A stretch of 64,000 bases of DNA from CALCCV01 sp964388665 (GTDB lineage Bacteria > Bdellovibrionota > Bdellovibrionia > Bdellovibrionales > Bdellovibrionaceae). Below are positions 58,498 through 64,000 of this stretch, piece after piece (position 1 is the first letter of the stretch; the number at the start of each line of letters is the position of its first letter). The notes beneath the pieces are model-generated. The model did not search any database and was not told the DNA's origin. It was given only the letters and a program-made list of their open reading frames with translations. The translations under genes were made by a program, and so were the position numbers. Location: positions 1 to 64,000 of the forward strand of contig CAYMBJ010000002.1 in assembly GCA_964388665.1 (NCBI GenBank), read 5' to 3'.

Positions 58498-58827
58498 ATG
58501 AAGAACGTAATGACAAAAATTTTATGGACACTACCAATGGTAGTTATTGCAAATCCAGTTCTTGCCCAAGAAGGAACTGAAGCAGTTGCTCAAGCTGCAA
58601 ACACAGGACTGGGTGCTGGTCTGCGTGGTATCGGAGCTGCCCTTGCCATTTCCATTGCGGCTCTTGGTGGAGCTTTGGGTCAGGGTCGTGCGGCGGCAAT
58701 GGCTTTTGACGGTATTGCGCGAAACCCTGCTGCAAAAGACAAAATCAATACGCCATTTATTTTGAGCTTGGTTCTAATTGAATCTCTCGTGATTTATGCT
58801 TTGATCGTTGCTTTGCGATTGGCGTAG
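58498..58827 (+). CDS. atpE: ATP synthase subunit c with N-terminal signal peptide
   Basis: AtpE is the rotor-ring c subunit. The 109-residue precursor has a signal-like leader (MTKILWTLPMVVIANPVLA, cleavage near 23), then two membrane helices with the ion site: Gln62 in GQG, Glu95-Ser96 in IESLVIY and Tyr100. These match key Na+-coordinating positions of the Ilyobacter-type ring except the Thr. ATG at 58498 is 6 nt after AAGGAG; 58492 is too close. A strong terminator follows. Confidence 0.93.
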   Translation: MKNVMTKILWTLPMVVIANPVLAQEGTEAVAQAANTGLGAGLRGIGAALAISIAALGGALGQGRAAAMAFDGIARNPAAKDKINTPFILSLVLIESLVIYALIVALRLA

Positions 58828-58857
58828 TACTTTCGAAACCTAGTGTTCTATTAAGTT

Positions 58858-58908
58858 AAGTCCGCAGGAGAACCACAAAGTTGTGATTCTTTGCGGACTT
58901 TCTTTTTT
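58858..58908 (+). terminator. Rho-independent terminator after atpE
   Basis: AAGTCCGCA (58858-58866) pairs with TGCGGACTT (58892-58900), with an inner CACAA/TTGTG stem, and is followed by TCTTTTTT. Classic intrinsic terminator for the atpB-atpE transcript. Confidence 0.85.
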
Positions 58909-58954
58909 GAAGGGCAAAGGGCCACTGACCTCAAAAATTTCTGTGGAATTGAGG

Positions 58955-59323
58955 CTAGAGCCGGCAATCGCACGAAACTCGAGTACTCGATTCGCATTGA
59001 AAGCGATTACCCACCTGTCTGCACCGTGTATACACACTGCCAGACTGAAAGCGTCCATCATTGATTTCGCAGCGGCTTCGAAGAGAACTAACGGAGTATC
59101 GAAGGGAAGCTTCAGCATCGCGACGAGCGGAGTATTCATTGCTACCGCGACCAATTTCATAGACTGACTTGCTGAAATCCTGGCAAGTGCCGGCATTTGC
59201 GAAATCATCAATTGCTGTTAATGGAGCTAGATCCAAGAACTCAGATTCTCCGTCCATTGCCCAAGCTAGGTGTGCAGCTGACATGATCAAGACTAGCGTG
59301 ATCAAACTCTTTTTGAATGGCAT
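58955..59323 (-). CDS. Small secreted Cys-rich protein
   Basis: The 122-residue protein has a clear signal peptide (KKSLITLVLIMSAAHLAWA, cleavage after residue 22) and six Cys in the mature part (CQDF, SRCEI, TRCRQ, FQCES, SCDCRL), probably as disulfides. AAGGAG is 8 nt before the ATG. I recognise no family. The C-terminal CES..RVSCDC pattern looks structural. It lies alone between convergent atpE and a minus-strand mutase gene. Confidence 0.65.
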   Translation of the reverse strand: MPFKKSLITLVLIMSAAHLAWAMDGESEFLDLAPLTAIDDFANAGTCQDFSKSVYEIGRGSNEYSARRDAEASLRYSVSSLRSRCEINDGRFQSGSVYTRCRQVGNRFQCESSTRVSCDCRL

Positions 59324-59387
59324 TGTTTGTCTCCTTTTGGAAAATAGTAAAGTTTACTCACTCTTCTAAAAGTCATTAAGACTCAAT

Positions 59388-60761
59388 TCATAGAATTTTG
59401 CTAGCGATCGAATCAAATTCATTTTTTATTTGCATTAGACCCTCCTCAGACTGGGATTCGAAGCGAAAGACCACCACAGGCTGTGTATTGGATGCACGGC
59501 ACAATGCCCAACCATTGGGAAAACTTACCCGAATACCATCAATCAAATTCACTTGAACATCTTTGCGGGTGGCAAATTGCTTTTGAATGGCCGCCACGAT
59601 CGCATGCTTCTTTTCTTCAGTGGTATCGATCCGAATTTCAGGGGTTGAAAAGCTAGGGGGAAGGCCTTCCATCAGCTGGGTCAGGTTTTTATTTGATCGC
59701 GAAAGGATTTCGGCAATCCGTAGGCCCGCGTAAATAGCGTCGTCATAGCCATAATTTCGGTCTTTAAAGAAAACATGTCCTGACATTTCTCCGCCAAAAG
59801 GGGCGCCTTCCACACGGATTTTTTCTTTGATAAGACTGTGTCCCGTCTTCCACATGATGGGCTTGCCACCATGAGCTTCAATATCAGCAAACAGTCGGTC
59901 AGAGCACTTTACGTCGCCAATGATCTTTGCACCTTTGTCCTTGGCTAAAATGTCTCGGGAGACAATCACCATCAACTCATCGCCATAGAGCATGCGCCCA
60001 GTGTGATCTACCAAACCGATGCGATCAGCATCGCCATCAAAACCAATTCCGCAAACAGCGCCTTGCTTTAAAACCGCCTTACTCAAATCAACCAGATTCT
60101 TTTCGACGGTAGGATCTGGGTGATGATTGGGAAAAAGCCCATCGGGCTCTTCAAACAAGATGTCTGCCTTGAGTCCTATGGCTTCTAGAAGCGGTCTCAA
60201 GATGCTTCCGGCGGCACCGTTTCCGCAATCAAATACAACCTTGGCGGTGAGATCTTTAAATTCATTTTTGTATCGCTCAATGTATTTTGGCTTGATATCG
60301 AGGACCGTCGCTTTTCCCTTAGGCCCTTTAGCATCCACCGTCGCCGATTTGTCGACGTGGTGCCGGAGCGTCTGAATGTCTTCGCCAAAGATGGTTCTCT
60401 TGCCGACACTGATTTTAAAGCCATTGTATTCAGGTGGATTGTGACTACCGGTGATTTGAATCGCCCCTACAACATTTTCCACTTCAAATGTTGCAAAGTA
60501 ACACATTGGAGATGTCACAAGCCCTAAACGCAAAACAGAACAGCCGGCATCGGTGATGCCGCGAATGAGCGCTTCTTCAATCTTAATACTGGAAAGTCGG
60601 GCGTCGTATCCAATACAAATATTTTTGTTTTGGGGCGCCAAATCCAAACTGTTAAGATAAGAAACATAGCCCTTGCCCAGCTGGTAAGCAAAGTCCAAAT
60701 CAAAATCGCCTTCAAAGACGCCGCGAACATCATATTCTCTAAAAATTACTTCTTTATACAT
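59388..60761 (-). CDS. Phosphomannomutase/phosphoglucomutase
   Basis: The 457-residue alpha-D-phosphohexomutase isomerises hexose 1- and 6-phosphates for cell-surface sugars. It has the N-terminal FREYDVRGVFEGD, the catalytic Ser loop TGSHNPPEYNGFK, the metal loop GFDGDADRIG, the sugar-binding GGEMSGHVFF and a C-terminal RASNTQPVVVFRFES phosphate site. Layout is the AlgC/ManB type. GGAGAG precedes the ATG. It follows pdxA on the same strand with a 14-bp gap, so co-transcription is likely. Confidence 0.93.
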   Translation of the reverse strand: MYKEVIFREYDVRGVFEGDFDLDFAYQLGKGYVSYLNSLDLAPQNKNICIGYDARLSSIKIEEALIRGITDAGCSVLRLGLVTSPMCYFATFEVENVVGAIQITGSHNPPEYNGFKISVGKRTIFGEDIQTLRHHVDKSATVDAKGPKGKATVLDIKPKYIERYKNEFKDLTAKVVFDCGNGAAGSILRPLLEAIGLKADILFEEPDGLFPNHHPDPTVEKNLVDLSKAVLKQGAVCGIGFDGDADRIGLVDHTGRMLYGDELMVIVSRDILAKDKGAKIIGDVKCSDRLFADIEAHGGKPIMWKTGHSLIKEKIRVEGAPFGGEMSGHVFFKDRNYGYDDAIYAGLRIAEILSRSNKNLTQLMEGLPPSFSTPEIRIDTTEEKKHAIVAAIQKQFATRKDVQVNLIDGIRVSFPNGWALCRASNTQPVVVFRFESQSEEGLMQIKNEFDSIASKIL

Positions 60762-60775
60762 AAACCGAGCTCTCC

Positions 60776-61801
60776 TTAATTAAGAATACTATTCATATCA
60801 ATAAATTTTTGCAGCACTGAAATCATCGATTGCGGATTGGCCTGATCGCATCCCCATAGTTCTTTGGCCGTGCCGTGATCGACGCTGAGTCTGACAAAAG
60901 GCAGTCCCAAAGTCACATGGATACCCGAGAATCCATGCATACACTTAAACGGAATCAGTCCCTGGTCATGGTACATTGCCAAAAACAGCTGCGATTGCCG
61001 CAGGTTTTCGGTCGAAAAGGCCGAATCCGCAGGAAGCAATCGTGCCTTCAAGCCGCGCTGTTGTTTTAACATGGGGGCCAAGCACTCCATCTCAAAATTG
61101 CCCAAGAGCCCCTCTTCGCCAGCGTGTGGGTTTAATCCCAATACTGTGATGGGAAGCTTCTGGTGAGCTTTTGGCAGCAACTTTTTGGCTTCTTGAAGCA
61201 ATTTAAAAGACACTTTTAAAGACTCCGGACGTAGCGCGCTTTCCACCTTTGAAAGGGGAATGTGATCTGTTGCGAGCACAACACAAAAGCGCTCGCCAAA
61301 AAAACCCATTCGCAAGTCTGCCGTTTTGCAAACCTCTTTGAGAATCCCGGTGTGACCCAGCGCTTTAGATCCTGTACTTTGAATCAAGGTCTTAGAGATC
61401 GGACCTGTCCCTAAAATCCATTTGCGATTTGCCAGACAGAAACGGGCACTTTCATAAATCCATTCGACGGGGCTTTGTAAGCTGACAACTTCAATCACTT
61501 TTGCCGCCTGCTTCTCCTTAGCAGGAACCAGAATTTCAGAATCTTTGATCTCTTGAAGCGTCTTTAAGAGGCTGGTGGAGGTCATTTTAAGGAAGCTAAT
61601 GCGCCCTTTGCAGAGCTTTTCAAAATTAAATTGCTTCTGCGATTTAGAGCCGCGAACGATGATGACCTGTGAGTTAAGATGTGAGCGTCGATCCTTTAGC
61701 GCCTTGCAGGTCACTTCAAGACCGACTCCGTCTTCATCACCGGTAGTAATAATGAGTGGGCGCGAGGTTAGAGGATATGGCCTTTTGTCACTATTTGACA
61801 T
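60776..61801 (-). CDS. pdxA: 4-hydroxythreonine-4-phosphate dehydrogenase
   Basis: PdxA oxidises 4-hydroxythreonine-4-phosphate in vitamin B6 synthesis. The 341-residue protein has family metal ligands in ATDHIPLSKV, GLNPHAGEEG and MYHDQGLIPFK, and TLGLPFVRLSVDHGTA near the C-terminus. The usual GDPxGIGPE start motif is GDEDGVGLE, a modest divergence. ATG overlaps the 3' end of the upstream PPIase gene by 11 nt. The next gene in this operon encodes a mutase. Confidence 0.92.
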   Translation of the reverse strand: MSNSDKRPYPLTSRPLIITTGDEDGVGLEVTCKALKDRRSHLNSQVIIVRGSKSQKQFNFEKLCKGRISFLKMTSTSLLKTLQEIKDSEILVPAKEKQAAKVIEVVSLQSPVEWIYESARFCLANRKWILGTGPISKTLIQSTGSKALGHTGILKEVCKTADLRMGFFGERFCVVLATDHIPLSKVESALRPESLKVSFKLLQEAKKLLPKAHQKLPITVLGLNPHAGEEGLLGNFEMECLAPMLKQQRGLKARLLPADSAFSTENLRQSQLFLAMYHDQGLIPFKCMHGFSGIHVTLGLPFVRLSVDHGTAKELWGCDQANPQSMISVLQKFIDMNSILN

Positions 61802-62744
61802 TGACCTTGATGTATCCCTCTTCCTTTTTCTGCGCGATCCAAACCTTAATTTGTGTTGCCACCATCTTCTCGAACAGTCCAGCCTTTAAGCGATCCTTTT
61901 CTCTTTCAAATTCTGGATTGGAAGTGAAGGTTCGCTTGGTTAATTTCACAATATGGAAACCAAGTTTGGATTTGATCACATCGGTGACCTGTCCTTCGCT
62001 AAGAGCAGAAACCGCGGCTTCCACCTCTGGCAAAAACTCCCCTGTCTTAAAGGTTCCTAAAAAACCACCGGCAGAAAAATTGGGATCTTCGCTGACCTTG
62101 CCCGCCAGTTCATCAAAGGGCTCGCCGGCCTCCAAGCGCTTTTTAGCCGCTCTGGCTCGTTCTAACGCGGCTTCCGCCGTGGTCTTTTTAGGATCGAAAA
62201 AAATATGTGACAAAGAAAACTCTTCAAAGTTTCGTTTGGCTCCAGGTGCGCGTCGATAGTATTCCGTGAGTGCATCTTCATCACTCACGCGAACTTTTCC
62301 TAAAATTTCATTTGTTACCAGATTTTGGCGCTCAATTTTGGTTTTTAAGAAAGCGCGATATGCCGACTCTGAGAAACCCTGTGCAGAGATGGCAGACATC
62401 AACTGCTCCGTGGTCAAATTATTTTTCTTCGCTAAATCGCGAATCTCTTGATCGATTCTCTCTGGAGTTGCATTCAAATTCAGGCGTTTGACTTCGCTGT
62501 CGATGAGTTTCTCTCTAATTAAAAACTCCGTTTGCATGGCTCGATCTGTTTTGAGTTTCTCGAGATCTAAATCATAAGCCAAAGTTTCGTCTATGGTGCC
62601 CTCTTGTTTGATTCGCTCTTTGAGTTCGCGAAAATCAGATTCATAAATCGCTTCAGAGTTCACCAGGATCACCGTACGATCCAGCAGTTCGCCATTTGCA
62701 AAAAAAGAAAGTAGAATCAAAACTGTAAACATAAACTTATTCAT
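61791..62744 (-). CDS. Exported parvulin-type peptidyl-prolyl isomerase (SurA-like)
   Basis: The 317-residue product has a signal peptide (MNKFMFTVLILLSFFANG), an N-terminal SurA-like helical domain (LDRTVILVNSEAIYESDFREL) and one rotamase (PpiC) domain ending SALSEGQVTDVIKSKLGFHIVKLTKR, with a GGFLGTFKTGEF loop typical of the fold. Such periplasmic chaperones fold outer-membrane proteins. ATG at 62744 has GAGG 5 nt upstream. Overlaps pdxA and lies within 5 bp of the preceding PPIase stop. Confidence 0.88.
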   Translation of the reverse strand: MNKFMFTVLILLSFFANGELLDRTVILVNSEAIYESDFRELKERIKQEGTIDETLAYDLDLEKLKTDRAMQTEFLIREKLIDSEVKRLNLNATPERIDQEIRDLAKKNNLTTEQLMSAISAQGFSESAYRAFLKTKIERQNLVTNEILGKVRVSDEDALTEYYRRAPGAKRNFEEFSLSHIFFDPKKTTAEAALERARAAKKRLEAGEPFDELAGKVSEDPNFSAGGFLGTFKTGEFLPEVEAAVSALSEGQVTDVIKSKLGFHIVKLTKRTFTSNPEFEREKDRLKAGLFEKMVATQIKVWIAQKKEEGYIKVNVK

Positions 62745-63714
62745 TTTCACCTCGCGTAGATACCTTCATAGCATCAATTAAACCAACGTCTTTTTTAATA
62801 TTTGAACTGCGGATCTGACCATCCAGCCATGCCAGGTACAAGGCTTGCTCACGCTTTGCTTCAATGCTATTCAAGATTCGCTCTCGAACGGACTCAAGTG
62901 GCATGGTTTGGGCAGCTTGCTTTTTTTCAACTTTGGCGATGTGCACACCAAAAGGCGAAGTAAAGGGAGCCGATACAGCGCCAATGGCTTGCGAAAACAG
63001 CGGGTCAAAGTAATCAACGCTCCCTTTTTCGATCCAGCCAATTGCTCCCCCGTCAGCCGCGTCCGGAGCAATGGAGTACTTTTTCGCAAGGCTCGCAAAG
63101 TCTTTATCCTTGAGCTCAGCCTTCATCAAATTCGCCTTTGATTCATCATCCACCAAGATGTGCCGAACATAGATGAGTTCCTTGCGCTTAAACTGCTCTT
63201 TATTCTCACTATAGTAATTTTGAATTTCCTGCTCACTCACCGGCGGCTTGTCCTTCTTGAGAAGCTTAAAGACTTCACGCTCCAAAAGAGTGTAGCGCAT
63301 CTTTTTTTTCCAGTCGGATAGAGACAATCCTTGATTTGCGAGTCCTTGCCGAAAGGCATTGTCATCAGGATAGGTGGCGCGGATCTTGTCGATCTCTTTA
63401 TCGACTTCTTCGCTTGAAATCTGAATCTTTTTGATTTCAGCCCACTGGGTGACCAAACTTGAGATTATAAACTCTTGAATGATGGCCTCTTTGGCACGTT
63501 GCACGTGCTGGGCATCTTTGGCAGAAAGTGCATCTAAATCTTTGAGTCGTTTTGCGAGCTGATCGCCAAACTCTTCAGCGGTCATCTCCGCCTTATTGAC
63601 AACAAGGACAGGCTTACTTCGAGGGCTCAAGCTGCGCGTACAGGCACTCACCGAGAGCATTACAAATAGCGGGACTGCTAACCCCTGTTTATATCTAAAA
63701 ATGAGGCCCTTCAT
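62737..63714 (-). CDS. Lipoprotein parvulin-type peptidyl-prolyl isomerase
   Basis: The 325-residue protein has a lipobox signal (LAVPLFVMLSVSAC; Cys near 25), a SurA-like helical N-domain (LVVNKAEMTAEEFGDQL) and a rotamase domain (YVRHILVDDES; SIAPDAADGGAIGWIEKGSVDYFDPLFSQ; SPFGVHIAKVEKK). Lipidation suits an outer- or inner-membrane-tethered chaperone such as PrsA. ATG at 63714 gives correct signal spacing; the frame to 63789 adds unconserved residues. Overlaps the next PPIase gene by 8 nt. Confidence 0.88.
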   Translation of the reverse strand: MKGLIFRYKQGLAVPLFVMLSVSACTRSLSPRSKPVLVVNKAEMTAEEFGDQLAKRLKDLDALSAKDAQHVQRAKEAIIQEFIISSLVTQWAEIKKIQISSEEVDKEIDKIRATYPDDNAFRQGLANQGLSLSDWKKKMRYTLLEREVFKLLKKDKPPVSEQEIQNYYSENKEQFKRKELIYVRHILVDDESKANLMKAELKDKDFASLAKKYSIAPDAADGGAIGWIEKGSVDYFDPLFSQAIGAVSAPFTSPFGVHIAKVEKKQAAQTMPLESVRERILNSIEAKREQALYLAWLDGQIRSSNIKKDVGLIDAMKVSTRGENE

Positions 63715-63819
63715 AACCAGTAGATAAAGGCGAAATGACCTAAAAAGCAACTTGATTCGACATCTGTCCCAGCAAGCGGTTGAGTGCACAGCTTTGTGGT
63801 TTTTTTTGTAGTTTTCGAT

Positions 63820-64000
63820 CTATTTGATCAGCTTAGAGTTTGTTTCTACTGCGTATGACTTCTTAAGGAAGGCAAAATACTGGTTGAATAGAGCTACCTT
63901 CTTCTCTTCCAGAACCCCCATTTTTACGGCTCGCTTATTGGAATTTTCGTATGTTCGTCTACCCGTCATTTTCACAATGTGGAATCCATAAGGTGACCCA
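63820..64000 (-). CDS. Third parvulin-type peptidyl-prolyl isomerase, cut by the window edge
   Basis: The last 59 codons of a minus-strand gene run off the window end. They read SPYGFHIVKMTGRRTYEN, the C-terminal strand motif of the rotamase domain (family SxxGYHIIKLxxR), then a Lys-rich tail ending SKLIK. It lies 106 bp upstream of the lipoprotein PPIase, making three consecutive isomerase genes. Start and full domain content are outside the window. Confidence 0.75.
   Translation of the reverse strand, partial: GSPYGFHIVKMTGRRTYENSNKRAVKMGVLEEKKVALFNQYFAFLKKSYAVETNSKLIK

Overview
The window is about 64 kb around the chromosomal replication origin of a Gram-negative bacterium that most resembles the Bdellovibrionota (Bdellovibrio and relatives). 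The signs are: a lexA gene preceded by TTAC-N3-GTAA, the LexA operator form known from Bdellovibrio; rpmH-rnpA-yidD-yidC-jag-mnmE-mnmG-rsmG and parA-parB-bactofilin-atp genes on one side of dnaA with dnaN-recF-gyrB-gyrA and the Fo genes on the other; signal peptides on ATP synthase subunits b and c; and many lipoproteins, secreted hydrolases and parvulin-type chaperones. The assignment is inferred from gene content and order; no 16S rRNA gene is present. I saw no tRNA or rRNA gene, insertion sequence, prophage or CRISPR array.

Layout. 0-13 kb: an AHSA1/ArsR pair, aroB, ung, an HPF-like gene, an M14 peptidase, a lexA-imuA-imuB damage-response cassette, rlmK, a secreted trypsin-like protease, purD and a degenerate SDR-fold protein. 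13-15.3 kb: an HTH/coiled-coil protein and a patatin-like lipase, with inverted repeats and an 11-bp phased repeat array. 15.3-22.8 kb: a minus-strand operon for all seven membrane subunits of respiratory complex I and none of the peripheral subunits. 22.8-30.4 kb: mfd, an outer-membrane protein, a GH3 glycosidase, a glyoxalase-like protein and an erythromycin-esterase-like fragment. 30.4-39.6 kb: F1 and stator ATP synthase genes behind parA-parB-bactofilin, with parS sites. 39.7-46.9 kb: the rsmG-to-rpmH cluster. 46.9-48.7 kb: origin region with DnaA boxes and a textbook-like unwinding module before dnaN. 48.7-56 kb: dnaN, recF, gyrB, gyrA. 56-58.9 kb: a TPR lipoprotein and the Fo genes (two AtpI/Z-like, atpB, atpE). 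58.9-64 kb: a small secreted Cys-rich protein, a phosphohexomutase, pdxA and three parvulin-type isomerase genes, the last cut by the window edge.

Transcription diverges from the dnaA region (minus strand to the left, plus to the right for about 10 kb), as expected for leading-strand genes on either side of an origin. Least expected features: lexA-imuA-imuB without dnaE2; the GAGTAGTCA motif (seven exact copies seen) clustered at the HTH gene, after the patatin gene and in two ParB linkers; a 37-codon ORF with a strong ribosome binding site overlapping the start of rpmH; and a c subunit with several Na+-type ligand residues.
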